The notes beneath the pieces were generated by a model. That model was given only the letters and a program-made list of their open reading frames with translations, did no database searches and had not been told where the DNA came from. Positions 36,170 through 47,369 of a stretch of DNA of 64,000 bases are shown piece by piece. The number at the start of each line of letters is the position of its first letter. The first letter of the stretch is position 1. The stretch comes from Diplocarpon mali (Eukaryota; Ascomycota; Leotiomycetes; Helotiales; Drepanopezizaceae), in contig JAENRP010000119.1 of the NCBI GenBank assembly GCA_024741835.1, forward strand, positions 55,266-119,265, written 5' to 3'. Position numbers and translations under genes: made by a program.

Positions 36170-37220
36170 CATGTCAACTCCACGCGTCGATGATGCTTCT
36201 GTACTTCTGTACCTCGACTTGGCATTCCGAAACACTTGTAAACTTGTCGATCCGCTCGGGCAGCGACCACCGGCGTCGGCCAGGTGAATGCAAGTGTTGG
36301 AGTAGAGGCTGGAGACGACTTGCTCGGTTCTCTGCCGAGTCCAATCTGGCCGTGGGGTCGTGCAGATAGTGGCAGGCCACGCCCATATCCTTCGCGTACT
36401 GCAGGGATCTGATGCTCTGCTCTCCTCGCGCGCTCGGGGAGCCAGTCAAACCCAAGCCTTCGTCTGATTTCTGCTTGCGCCAACCGCCAACATTGACCTT
36501 TTGCCCCCTGCGCGTCATGCATACCAGCCCTTCTCGTATTGCATATCTGCCTCCTTGAGCACGGGAGGCGCTGTCACCGATGCGAAGATTTCCATGTTTC
36601 CGGACGTATCCTGACCGGGGTCGGTCAATCCGGCGACGCTGCCGATGCGTACGGTCGTCTGCTTTGGAGCTGCCGCGTTTGGGCCGATCGAGATTGCGTG
36701 GTCAAGAAGTTTTGGATCACGTGATGTGAGATTCACTTCGGCTCTCGACACTGAACGACCGCATGCGTCACTTGTGTGTTGATGTTTGGCCTCATCTGGA
36801 CAGTCAATTAAGACATGACAGTTTCCGCCTCATCTCGCGCATCGAAAGGATAGGGTTCCGAGCCCGTGGTCTTACAGAACCTCCGAACTCCGTTTCCCGG
36901 ACCAGATCAGAAGGACAACCCACGAGATGAAGTCCTTTGTCAAGACCACACAATCTCCGGAATCTCACGAGGCACTAGCAGCATCCCGAGATCTTCTCAA
37001 TGAAGCTATCCCCAATTTCGCAGTTAGCTTCAGGAGCGAAAGGGTTCGGAAGTCCGCGACCCAGGAGATTTCTCGTCTCTGGCCGTTTCCCTGAGCGCCC
37101 TCCATCTTGGATACCTTTCCCAGTTGTAAAAATCCCTCGCCGCCTAGAACTCTCTCGGCCACACCATCTTGACGGTCTTTCGACGTCAGGCTTGTCTGTG
37201 TACGGATCGACTGTAGCCAT
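36170..37220 (-). pseudogene. Frame-broken protein relic, family not identified
   Basis: Minus-strand sequence reads like one protein scattered over three frames: MATVDPYTDKPDVERPSRWCGRE (from 37220), FYNWERYPRWRALRET, then PFAPEANCEIGDSFIEKIS. After a gap of stops, AISIGPNAAAPKQTTVRIGS and GNMEIFASVTAPPVLKEADM appear (36518-36700), then DKFTSVSECQVEVQKYRSII (near 36185-36250). Each block looks like ordinary protein while the neighbouring frames are Arg/Ser noise. The simplest reading is a decayed gene with several frameshifts. The two halves may come from different genes. No function is proposed. Confidence 0.45.
36716..36725. promoter_or_regulatory. Perfect palindrome ATCACGTGAT
   Basis: Ten-base palindrome around CACGTG, containing RTCACGTG as bound by Cbf1-type bHLH factors. 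It stands in a gene-poor region, so function is unproven. Confidence 0.3.
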
Positions 37221-38862
37221 CGCTAGATGTCCGGTGTGGCTCCTGTACCTGCAGGGTAAGCTCCGGACAGCATGCGCAACATGGCCAGACCAGCGCCTCG
37301 CCTTCAGGCTTCCATGTTTCTCTCCTGAGAGGATCTGGGTCGCTGTGGCTGAGCCCGGGGTTTGAGATCGGCGCGTGGGTAGACGCCGTTCGATCTATGC
37401 AGCTACGAGAGAAGATGGCCGAGTCTGGTGTAAGAGCCTGTGTCACAAGAGTCGATGAGCTAGGGGAGAGCAATTTTGTAAGCGCTCATGCAGGTGCTCG
37501 CCAGCAATGAACCTCGAAAGTTCTGTAAGGCTAGCACTTCAAACTCATCCTTCAAGCGCCAAAACACCGGCCCTGCTCTGGGTTGACCTTGTCGCACTGC
37601 GGCATCTCAGTTATGAGACATTGCTACGTGTCAGCGTCTATTTGTGATCATGTCAACAGTCGCTCTACTGATACACACGGGCAGCTAAACAGGTTGGTTC
37701 CATTCAGTCTGTTGAAGTTGCGGCGAAAGAGAGCTCTCTTTTCCCACGTGTCACGAGCAGCAGGTTGGCTTAGTGCCTCTTTTCATCAAGTCCACTCCCT
37801 GGCACATGTAGGGTCATTGTCCATGCTAGGTTATTCTCGAGAGAATCATATCGCTGGTCCCAAATGTCAGTGGACCCGGGACTTGGAACTTGTGGAATTT
37901 CAAGCAACGCTCCGTGCCCCATCTTGCAAAGGGGGGGGGGGGTTAGAGACGGTAGTGTGGAGGGGTCGATCAGATGCCCGAGGTCTATATCAACACCTGT
38001 CGTTGAGCCTCGTGGCCCTCGGATTGCAAGTACGTGCAAGTGCGCTACATTTTGATTAATCCATATTCTATCGAGCACGAAGCCAGGGCGTTTCCCTCGC
38101 CATATTCGAAAGTCACGGAATGCGAGAGGTATATTGATGATTTCCTATTTTCCTCGCACAGTGAAGCGTGGTGCGCTTTGAATTAGTTGTACCATCGCTC
38201 AGGAGTCGGAGACGATCACACAGTATGGCAAGAATGGTGAGATCTGACGGCCTGATTGGCAATATCAGGTGTTAATTGCCCACAGGAACCTGGTTTGAGG
38301 CTTAAAATGATGAGCATTCAGAGTGCAACGTCAGGGTCAGTTCTGCCTTTCTCAAGCCGCATGTTTAGGGGCTGTAATACGTCAAGAAGAACCAAGTTGC
38401 TCAAGTACTGTCTGTTGTCGCTCTTCGCTTCCTCGGAACTTGAGGATCGTTATGGTCGGTCCAAGCTTGAGTGTGCGGTCAGTGCCGCCAGTCGATTCCA
38501 TCGACCTCCCTCCTGTCCTGGCAAAAGCAAGCAGATTAATAGCAATGTCGCCTATTCTAGTTGACTTGACGTTAAACTGCGACGTGTTGAGAGGAATGAG
38601 GCGAGTATCGAAAGTGGCCGAGGCCCCACTTGCGAGTTGGTTGCTAATCCGTGAAGTCCAGTGTAGATGCGACAAGTTCATGCACTTGAGCATGAGAACG
38701 CCGTGCGCGAATCCGGCCCGGGAGCTGCTGACTTACGGTGCTTCGTTGCCCTCGCATATTTCCATTCGATGTCACTGTCAGTGCTCGGCATCTGCTTGCA
38801 CTGAACGAGCGTATGATCCTCAAGGGCTTTGATTTGACTCTTACAAATTCGGCCCTGTTTTA

Positions 38863-39108
38863 TTGCCGCAGCCGATCCGTCAGAAGCTTGCTGCTGCTGC
38901 GCCGTCTACCACTCCTTCTCTTCGGGTGAGGGCTGTTCATCAAGTGGGGGCGATCACGGAGAATGGGACTTTTGTTCCAGCCGTCGGCTTCGGCGCCGGC
39001 GTTGCCTCTCCACGGAGAAGCCGACGACGTCTGGCAGCATTTCTTGGAAGGAATATGGAGTGTCTGGATCAGTTGGAGAGTCGGTTTGAGTATGACGTGG
39101 TTCGCTGA
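38863..39108 (+). CDS. Possible terminal exon of an unrecognised or decayed gene
   Basis: A good acceptor (TTATTGCCGCAG ending near 38866) opens a frame with PIRQKLAAAAPSTTPS, VGAITENGTFVPAVGFGAG and an acidic end before TGA at 39108. It reads more like protein than its surroundings, but no convincing upstream exon or start was found. It may be a relic. Confidence 0.25.
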   Translation: MPQPIRQKLAAAAPSTTPSLRVRAVHQVGAITENGTFVPAVGFGAGVASPRRSRRRLAAFLGRNMECLDQLESRFEYDVVR

Positions 39109-39219
39109 TATGGACGTATCAGCTGATCATGTTGGTTGGTAAAAATCTATGGGAATCTTGGGGGATTGGAATTCACAGCGGGAGCAGATGGTTGAAGTTC
39201 AATCAACAGTGCTGTCTAT

Positions 39220-39238
39220 CCTGTCCTGTCCTGTCCTG
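39220..39238. repeat. CCTGT pentamer repeat
   Basis: About four CCTGT units. Confidence 0.8.
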
Positions 39239-40303
39239 CTTTTGCTGTTGCTGTTGGAGCCAACACGTGCCGCCCAACTCGGTCAACAGGGTTAGCTGTG
39301 TGAGCAGAAAACCTCCCCGAGAAGAAAATCACTGTTCTGATATTGACTGCCAGGGGAGGGGAGGTCCCTTGCAGCGCACGACCATGGAGCGAGATGAGAT
39401 GGAAAGAAAAGAGAAATCTTCGGAGACAAAAGAAAAACGCGCATAGGAGGAAGCAGGCGGGCCCAGGGTGGACGGAAACCAAAAGTCGCTCTCTTTGCGG
39501 CGAGGGAAGCCGAATGCCTTGATGGCAAAAGTACCACCGTGAGCCAAGGGCACACCAAGCTTTGAGGTCCAGGGGCCAAGGCCAAGCAAGCACTTTTGCT
39601 TCTGGCCGGGAGCCCCGTGGGCGAGGGGAAAGGCACGTGAGAGGGGGAGGGGGGCCTTCAAGCGAGCGAGTCAACAAACTCTCCAGCAGCCACCTGCAAG
39701 GCCGGAGAGCCATCCCTACACGACAGCTTATCGAGCTTGCGCATCACACGCGGACAAGGATTGTGCAACGCTGGCGGTGACCGGTTCCGGTCGCTGGCAT
39801 TCCGTCGACTGTGGAGGTTGGTGGAAACACAGTACCACGTCCACGAGCTGACGAATGGCGTGCAGCATGAGCCCTAGACGCTCGCGAACGTGGTGCGTGA
39901 CCCGCGCTTGTATGCATGGCAGATTCAAGTCGCCGACACAGACCGTATGTCGTGCGTCCGGACATCCGGGGCGAGCACACGACCACCTCACCTACGGTGT
40001 ATTGCCGGTTCAACGAGCACACTGTAGACACAGCCAGGTGGGAATGCGGTGTCTGATCATGATATCGGGATGGGTAGGATTGCATGGCATGATTAAAACA
40101 AAATATCCGAGCACCTCTCTGTCCGACCGACAGGATACAAAAAACAAAGCAGAAAATAGCCGGTCGCTCCAGCCAGGTCAAGCCCGCCCTGCGAGAACTA
40201 ACCAGACCCAGATCACAGTCCAAGTCGTCTCCAACCGATCAGCCCCAGCCGATTCCGTCCTCCCGCGGGACCAAACACACGAACCCGTCCTCGTCGTAAG
40301 GGT

Positions 40304-41070
40304 CTACATGGCTACCTTCGGGCTCTTGGGACCGAGGAGGTCATCGACGATACCACTCCAAATCTCCTGCATCACGCTGGGCTCCTTGGCAGCGGGGAGG
40401 ATGCTGGAGAAGGCCGGGTTCGTCAACTGTCCGATGTCGACATCGAGCCCGTCATTGCCGACCACCTCGCTCATAGCAGCTGGAACGACGTTCTCGGGAT
40501 GAGCCGCCACTATGCTGATCTCCGGTCGTGGGACGGCCTCGTCGAGAGACTCGAGAGCGTTTCCCGACTCGGCGGACCTATCGGGATGGAAGTTATCTGG
40601 CAAGAGAGGAACTCGGAGCTTTTGGAGGGAGTCTCCAGCAGCGGCTTCGATCTGGGGAAAGAAGAAGAAGTCGATGGTGGAGTGGTCGTGCGCGGCATGC
40701 TTGGGCGCCGATTTGTGGAAGCCTTGCATCAAGGGGATCGTCCTGTAGACAGGCTCAGAGTTCGCGAGAACTGGACGGTGGAGTCCGTTGGTGTGGAAAC
40801 TATGCGAGCCGACGCTATCGTGCGCTGCGAGTCTGCCGACGAGCTGTGGTGGGTGAGCACGGTAGACGAGAACATGAAGACGAATCGAGTGCATACCTCG
40901 GTCTTGTTGCCCATGGCGTTCAATGATCGCTTCTTGCACTCTGCCCGGAGGTCTTTTAAATTGCGGGGTAGGTACCTGGAAGCTCGTGACTCGGAATCGA
41001 GAAGTCCAGAGCTGATGCCTCGTCGCAAAGCATGAGTGATTGTATTCACGGGAGGCGTGACGCGAGACAT
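40304..41070 (-). CDS. SAP-domain protein, probably mitochondrial (AIM34-like)
   Basis: Exons 40897-41070 and 40304-40843 around a 53-bp intron, 237 aa. The N-terminus MSRVTPPVNTITHALRRGIS is Arg/Ser-rich without acidic residues, as in mitochondrial targeting peptides. Residues about 33-65 form a SAP helix-turn-helix (YLPRNLKDLRAECKKRSLNA, then GNKTE joined to LVGRLAAHD). The rest holds a Pro/Ile-rich middle (STIDFFFFPQIEAA) and an acidic helical end (MQEIWSGIVDDLLG). SAP domains usually bind nucleic acid. The yeast mitochondrial protein Aim34 also has one SAP domain, but orthology is only suggested. The frame without splicing runs on upstream to 41092 but breaks the SAP fold. Confidence 0.8.
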
Positions 41071-42266
41071 GATCGAGGATGTGTGACCGCAAGGTGGAAA
41101 TGTGTGAGGAAGATTGATATTGGGGTTGTGGAGCCGAGAGGTGAGGGAGGGATTGGAGATCCCAGGAGGGAGCGGGGGGTGTGGAGCAAGTATGTATATA
41201 CCTGCGCGAGTCGAGGGGTAGGAGGAGAGTGAGAGACGTTTGTCCTTTTATGAATCGATGGATTGCTCGATGCAGCTCTCAGGCATTTGAACGTAGGGGT
41301 GCGGAGAGGTGCAGTAGATAGGACGAGATGCGACGCGAGCTGAAGCTGACGAGAGTTGTTGAATGTTGAGTTCCCCGCCAGGGGGGGAGCTCCACTTGCA
41401 ACGCCGGTGCCTGCCTGGATCCTCAGGCCGCAACACCGGCCGCACGGGGCATTTTCGCAGTTTCGCATTTCTTCCCCAACGAGACCGTCGTGCGGTGACC
41501 AAATGTGCCCAGCTGCAAATGCTGCGAGTGCACGCCGTCGGGAATTTCCATGGATGCGAGATGTACACGGAGGATATCCCGACGGCAATCCAGAGCGGCT
41601 GCAGGCAGATGGGTCGGATGCTCGCAACCCTGATCCCCACGTTGGAGTCCCCCTTGCCCGCATGCGGGGTTGGGAGAGGGAGAGCGTCTTTCGATGGCGA
41701 GAAGTCGACGGGTGCTGGGCCATGTGGGCTCTGGGCCAAGGGCCAAGGGATCTAATCTATCCTTCCGCTTCGTGAGCTTCTACGGTACAGGATCTGGACT
41801 TATTCTGACCTACGGCTCGTCGTGTGAACCTCGATGTGTCGAGCCGGAGATCAAATGCTCAAAGGCCAGCCCAGTGCCTGCTCAATCATTCGGTGGATTG
41901 GAATTCTGAATTATGTCCACGCACTACCATGAAACCGAAGGGTATCCCCAAGAGAAAAGCCGTACTCGAAAGCAAGATGGCGGCTGGCCCGCGCTTCACA
42001 AACATGCTGCAGCGGCAACATGGAATCCAGATGACCCCCCAAGGCAACCATAACGCCGCGCCAGGTGCGCAAGATGCCTGCCTCCCGTCGAGATTCCTGG
42101 CCGAGGAGTCGGGTATGAGGTGTCTCCTCCAAGACAATATATCACCACTTCCCCAGACTTCCACCGGTGTGCGGTGCTCGCGGTGCTCTTCCCCGCCTCC
42201 CGCTCAACAACTCGACCTTCGGTCCGTCCGTGTTCGTGACAACGCACACATCATCATGCCGGGCGC
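41071..42266. other. Intergenic between the SAP-domain gene and ICE2
   Basis: About 1.2 kb with open frames on both strands across 41046-41775 but no protein-like composition. Probably the SAP gene promoter/5' UTR plus the ICE2 3' UTR. Confidence 0.4.
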
Positions 42267-43623
42267 TCAATCGGTCTTCCAGTGGCTCGTCAGATCATCC
42301 ACGTCCTCCTTTCCCAGGTAGAGTTCCAAGGAATATAGTGCCATGGTAGCTGCCACGTTGATCCATCTCCAGATGTTTCCACCCGAGTCTCCTCCTTGCA
42401 TCATCCACCACTCCGCTTGGTTCCCCTCGGCTGAGGTGGTAGAAAAGTGTTGCATGAGTAAGCTAGTGTAGACTGCTACAAGAATACTGGGGCTAAACCA
42501 GCTCAGGAGTCCTAGAATTTTGCCTGCTCCGTCGCTATCCTCGAGACTTGGCTCTTGAGATAGCGCTCGTGCTCCGGATTCTCTGATAGCTGGAATGATT
42601 CTCGTCGCAGAGTAGAAGACGAAGATTCGGTAGGCCAGAGATATGATGACCGATGGAGTGACGGTCTGGAACGCAGCATAGAAGAATGTAAATCCTGAGA
42701 GAACTGCGGAGGGTAACGTCGATACCATGTGCACGACGGTGCTATACGAGGCCATGATTATCGGAGGGAATGGGGGGAAGTCTGGTTGCGCAGGAGGCGG
42801 TGGCGGCTCTGAGGTTGGCGTATAGTCGGTGAAGATTTGATAGATGCACAGCACCACGTATGCAAAGAGCAGAGAGCTCTCCACCGGATTTCCTCTGCCA
42901 CTTCCGATCCCCCATGCACATAGAAAGACTGCGCAGGTGATTGTGACCCCGATAAGTGTAGCATCTACATGGCCAACCTCTGGGAAACTCATTATGCGCC
43001 ATAAGAAATAGACGGCGCTGGAGATGATCGAGCCCGAGAGAATGAGCAAGCCGATCTGGAAAGCGGTTAGCTATGTCAAAGAGTTTTGTCATCGTGTTGC
43101 CTACCATCCACATATCGCTCCGCCCACGATTAACAAGCCATCTCGTAATCTGACCAGCAGCTTGTATCACCAATAGACTACAGAACCCCTCAGCCAGTTG
43201 AAAGAAGGGAGTTGAGTATCTGAGGAGTTTATCCCAGGTCCCAACGGTCAGCATCTCCAGTAGTCCGCCGGCGCCAAATATCCATTCTTTTACGCTCGCA
43301 CCCTGAGCCCTCTTCCCATCAAACGTCCTCGCGACCCAGTCTCCGCTATTGTCTGCGTCGACTGCGAACCGATTCATGCTCCATATTAGAAGTCCTGGAA
43401 TCAGCACCCACTGTGCCAGCCCGATGGTCTTCACCAGGGCCCATCGTATCCGCGAGTCATCTGGTGTCGCCAACTTCAGACTTGAGAAGAAGAAGTAAAA
43501 GTAACACAGGCTCAGCGAGAATGCTAGCCCGCAGTCTCGTCCGCCGACATCGAAGGCTATAGGTATGGAAAGGATAATGGAGAGGAGGAAAGTCGCGGAG
43601 GAGAACACCCGAAATAACCACAT
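42267..43623 (-). CDS. ICE2: ICE2 family ER membrane protein
   Basis: Exons 43105-43623 and 42267-43055, 435 aa (yeast Ice2 is 491). The start MWLFRVFSSATFLLSIILSI is a first membrane helix, followed by about nine more hydrophobic segments. The family phrases FDVGGRDCGLAFSLSLCYFY, LAEGFCSLLVIQAAGQ and SGSIISSAVYFLWRIM span both exons. The 49-bp intron (branch GCTAACC) joins SDMWM to IGLLIL. In yeast Ice2 sits in the ER, supports cortical ER inheritance and membrane biogenesis, and restrains the Nem1-Spo7 phosphatase. It is divergent from MYG1. An in-frame ATG 102 nt upstream adds unlikely sequence. Confidence 0.92.
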
Positions 43624-44336
43624 CAGCGCTGTAGGCGCCGGAGCGTGCGTGGAAGCGCGCCCAGCTAGTTTGGTAGGTATTCTTCGCCTTGAAGAGACTT
43701 GTAAAGGGGCTTTGGAGTCGTGCAATCGCGTCGCCGATCTGTGAGGACTCTAGTTCTGGCGTGCCCTGGTGGTCGAAATCTCGAAAGTGTCTTGGCTTGG
43801 TCGTACTGTACTGTGATAAGGCGCCTCTCGTGATCGCGCGCGAACACCTTGCAGACAATGAAATGGCTATGATGTGAGGGTAGCTGGAGTGCTTGGAAGG
43901 TGACTGATAGATCCTGAATACCTCCTTCACAGGTAAGCCGAGTGAAGCAATCTGCAGATGCTGCCTGGCAAGTTTGCTGCGAGCGATACTCTCTGGACGT
44001 CGGGTTGTCGCGTGAAAGAAACCTACCTAGCTAAGGTGAAGTGAGAGCACCGACTAGGTTTGTGACGTTATAACGCGGAATGCCCACTGAGCAGGGGCAG
44101 AGCATCAGGAAATCTTGTTGAGCGTGAGTAGACCATGCTACGGAGAATGGGCAGCTCATAGAAGATAGAGTCAGCTTGCTCCAAAGTTGATTCCCAGTTT
44201 TCTACCGCTTGGAGACATCTTGAACAAGTCTCGTCTAGGCCCGCATCATCAATCTAGCCTGATTTTGTTCACCGCCAGAACCTGCCTACGAATTCCGAAA
44301 TACGAAGTTTACCTAACGCGTAACATAAACCAACAC
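43624..44336. promoter_or_regulatory. Divergent promoter region ICE2 / MYG1
   Basis: About 710 bp between divergent starts; no coding feature supported. Confidence 0.45.
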
Positions 44337-45466
44337 ATGTTCCGTAATACCATCAAAATGGCAGAAACATCAGCCAAAAGACTCAAAACCTCACCTGTCG
44401 CCATTGGTACCCACAATGGCCACTTCCATGTACACATCCCCCTTCCGAACGCTCTTTGCAAACAACAGTGCTGATTGCTTCCAAGGCGGACGAGGCTCTG
44501 GCGGTCTACATGCTCCGCCTGCTCCCCACCTACAGCTCCTCTCGACTCATCCGGACTAGAGATCCTGCTCTTCTTCAAACATGCCACACCGTTGTCGACG
44601 TGGGTGGAGAATACGATGCCTCAGTCAATCGATATGACCATCACCAACGCACCTTCAACACCACCTTCCCAAACCGACCAACGAAACTATCGTCGGCAGG
44701 ACTAGTGTACATGCATTTTGGAAAGGCTATCATCGCGCAGAAGATGGGTCTCTCTGAGGATGCTGAGGAGGTCGCTGTCATCTGGATCAAGATTTACGAG
44801 AGTTTCATTGAGGCCTTGGATGCCCATGACAATGGTATCTCTGCTTACGATCCCAAGGCCATCTCAGCTGCTGGTCTGGAGAAGAGATTCAGCGATGGCG
44901 GATTCACGCTGGGCGCTATGGTCTCGAGGTTGAACCCTGACTGGAACGACCCTAGACCTTCGGACCCCGTCGAGGCACAAGCTGCAGAGGACGCTAAGTT
45001 TGTGGTCGCTAGTGACCGAATTGGTGAGGAGTTCTTGAGAGATCTGGACTACCACACCAAGTCTTGGTTACCAGCTAGAGATATTGTGCACAAGGCATAT
45101 GCGAAGCGGTTGGAGAATGACTCCAAGGGGCGGCTCCTGGTCTTCGATGGGCAATCTGTACCTTGGAAGGACCATCTGTATACTCTCGAGGCTCAGGAGG
45201 GTGGAGATGCGGAGGTTCTCTATGTTCTATATCCGGAGAAGCCTGCTCCTGACGCCAAGTGGAGGATCCAGTGTGTCCCAGTCACCAAGGACTCTTTTGA
45301 GAGCAGAAAGCCACTTCCTGAGGCATGGAGAGGTTTCCGAGACGACAAGTTGGACGAAATCACTGGTGTAAGCGGCGGTGTATTTGTACATGCTGCTGGT
45401 TTCATTGGGGGTAATAAGTCCTTCGATGGAGCTAAGGCAATGGCTGTCAAAGCCCTTGATCTATGA
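44337..45466 (+). CDS. MYG1: MYG1 family exonuclease (UPF0160)
   Basis: Exons 44337-44429 and 44486-45466, 357 aa. The conserved opening IGTHNGHFH is joined by a 56-bp intron to ADEALAVYMLRLLP; His and Asp here are DHH-like metal ligands. VVDVGGEYDASVNRYDHHQR carries the DHH-type motif. The C-terminal phrases KWRIQCVPV, FESRKPLPEAWRG and GVFVHAAGFIGG are diagnostic. Human MYG1 is a 3'-5' RNA exonuclease in nucleus and mitochondria. Two possible starts exist, 44337 (MFRNTIKM) and the internal Met at 44358; the first would add a few residues that could help mitochondrial targeting. Confidence 0.95.
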
Positions 45467-45820
45467 GTCTGGCTAGGGCTTGCATTGCAAGGCGTTGGGG
45501 GAACTTAAAAGCTTGCCTACGGCTGCTTCTGTGAGCAGTGCTATGGTACATGATCTTCTCGGGCTAGCAGGCATTGAATACCACTTCCAAAATAGGGAAC
45601 CGTGTTTTCTTGATTTTGTCTACATCTACGAATGTAGTGTGAAAATTCTCGCACCTCGCTCAGGCCGACCTTACCCTCGAGAATAAACACAGGAGTAGAT
45701 TGCACATTCAAAACCCGCCTCGAAGCCCGTAAACCGTTATTCCTCAAAACGCCATTGCAATTGCCATCAGTCGTTAATTCCCCAAGAAGCCAGCCTCCAG
45801 AGACGCCATATGAGCATCAT
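45467..45820. other. Convergent 3' region MYG1 / endosulfine
   Basis: About 350 bp between two convergent stop codons; expected to hold both 3' UTRs. Nothing else seen. Confidence 0.5.
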
Positions 45821-46428
45821 CTATCGTCTGATAGAGATGCCCTCCTTCGCGGGCGGTGGGCTTGCGCTATCAGTCACTCTCTCGCTTTTCTTCTCCTGGC
45901 CCTCGGCCTCATCAACGCTGGTCTCTCTGTTCAAGAAGCTGCTTTCCTTCACCGGGCTACCGCCTGGCAGTCCCGCACTCGAGACGGAGTGGACGATGTT
46001 GCCGTTGCCACTACCGCCCTGGCTCGCATTGCCGACGCCGGGGGAGGAGAGGTGAGGGATGTTCTCGGGGAGAGGGTGTTGGGAGCCAACGCTGCCGGTG
46101 TCGACGGAGCTGGCCTTGCCGGCTTTGGAGAGTGCGTAGTCGCCCGAGTCGAAGTACTTCCGATCCTTGAGCTGTTTCGAGAGATGGTCTGCCTTGGACG
46201 GGAGCTTGCCGTAGAGACGGAAGAGGCGTTGCTCATCGGGGGAGAGCGACTGTTCATTATCAGTCTCGAGCGATTGCACTTTTGAACGGCTCTGCAGAGC
46301 AACAGAGCAGAGAAAACCACTTACGGCGACATCGACCTTGTTCTTCTGGTGCGGATTCCTGGAAGAGTTAGAGCCCTCACGTTAGATAGAAGACGACGTT
46401 CGCTCGGTGTACTTACATCTTGGAGTTG
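45821..46428 (-). CDS. IGO1: Endosulfine/ARPP19 family PP2A inhibitor (Igo-type)
   Basis: Exons 46427-46428 (coding part), 46325-46358 and 45821-46249, 154 aa. The body has the endosulfine core SLSPDEQRLFRLYGKLP followed by KYFDSGDYAL, where Ser47 is the site phosphorylated by Greatwall/Rim15 kinases; phosphorylated endosulfine inhibits PP2A-B55. The N-terminus MNPHQKNKVDVA comes from a 34-nt exon. The initiating ATG is itself split: AT at 46428-46427, then a 68-bp intron, then G at 46358. The 75-bp second intron (branch CTGATAAT) joins VDVA to SLSPDE. The reading frame stays open upstream (PLSQEHNSK) to a TAA without another ATG. The C-terminus is Ser/Gly-rich and disordered. Confidence 0.9.
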
Positions 46429-47369
46429 TGTTCCTGCGAGAGCGGGGCTGCACCGTCGAGAGGAGTAGGATTCGATGGATTCGTGGTTTATCTTTGAAGA
46501 CTTTGTAGACAATTCTATCGTGACGTCTGTTTGGGACTCGAGGTGTGTGGTCGTCTGAGACTACAAACACCTATGTACCAAAGAACGTGGTTGCTAGGGG
46601 GGGGCGGCAGGGCAGGGGTTCCAAGAAGGTGAGGGGTAGGGACTAAGTATTTTGTTCAATGCAAGACTTTTTAAGGTCATCAAAATACTGGTATCACAGA
46701 GATGACCTGGTTTCAAATTCCAAATCGGCACTGTCGAATGTGCTTCTAATGAGTCTTCAGAACTTGAGCCGGTATCTCTCTTTCGAAGTCCAGGCCGAGG
46801 GTGTGCAGACCACCTTCATGTGGTAAGTATTAATAACTCGCTTATTATAAATTTATTCCGGAGACTTTAAATAGTTTTATTCTGCACCCTCTTGATCTCC
46901 ACGAACAGCACGTCAAGCTTTCAAACTTGTCTCAATATTTGTGTCCGACAGCAGACTATCAGTGGCGTGAACGTTTCGTGTTTTCGGTGCTTCCAAGGTC
47001 AATTTACTTACATTCTCCACAGATACCGCCTGATGAATGCGCAGCTATTGGTGAATTTCTAGCATACTGGACCTGGAAGACATACTGAACAACGAGAAGT
47101 TGTCTATCATACGATTCCCGATCACCTATTCTACAGGTAGCTCGATCTTTATTGAACGGATCCTACGAGTTAGAAGCTCTCTTCACGATCCCCCAAAGGC
47201 CCGCCATCCTCGGAGTCTAAACCGCAGAGCCGTGTCCAAACTCTGCAGAGGATATCTTTCGATTTGTCTTTCATTGGAACGTCATATTACTTGTCGCTTC
47301 CGTGCCTTGAGTCAATCCGAGTCCCAGCGGCTCAATATCATATTCTCTTCTTGAGATCTAATCATCAAC
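46429..47369. promoter_or_regulatory. Divergent region endosulfine / SFM1
   Basis: About 940 bp between divergent starts with no supported gene. It includes the endosulfine 5' UTR and both promoters. Confidence 0.45.

Larger units (their letters stand above)
32237..40303. other. 8-kb gene-poor region
   Basis: No intact gene could be supported. It contains CT-rich and pentamer repeats, a frame-broken protein relic (36170-37220), two possibly coding stretches (38323-38832 and 38863-39108) and a perfect ATCACGTGAT palindrome (36716-36725). The remaining open frames are Arg/Ser/Pro-rich and overlap others on the opposite strand, as expected of GC-rich non-coding DNA. The part near 32.3-33 kb is probably the promoter of the fusion gene. 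Confidence 0.5.

Noticed and set aside
35776..36522. Longest minus-strand open frame in the gene-poor region (248 codons)
   Set aside because: Arg/Ser/His/Pro-rich with no domain; it overlaps the better protein-like relic in another frame and plus-strand open frames. Explained by GC bias.
36820..36900. tRNA-like GGTTCCGAGCCCG near 36855
   Set aside because: No matching acceptor stem or D/anticodon arms around it. No credible tRNA was found elsewhere in the window by eye.
39216..39713. Minus-strand 165-codon frame
   Set aside because: Three minus frames are open together over the same DNA, showing lack of stops from GC content rather than coding.
41046..41775. Overlapping open frames on both strands between the SAP gene and ICE2
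   Set aside because: No family sequence; more likely 5' UTR and promoter of the SAP-domain gene.
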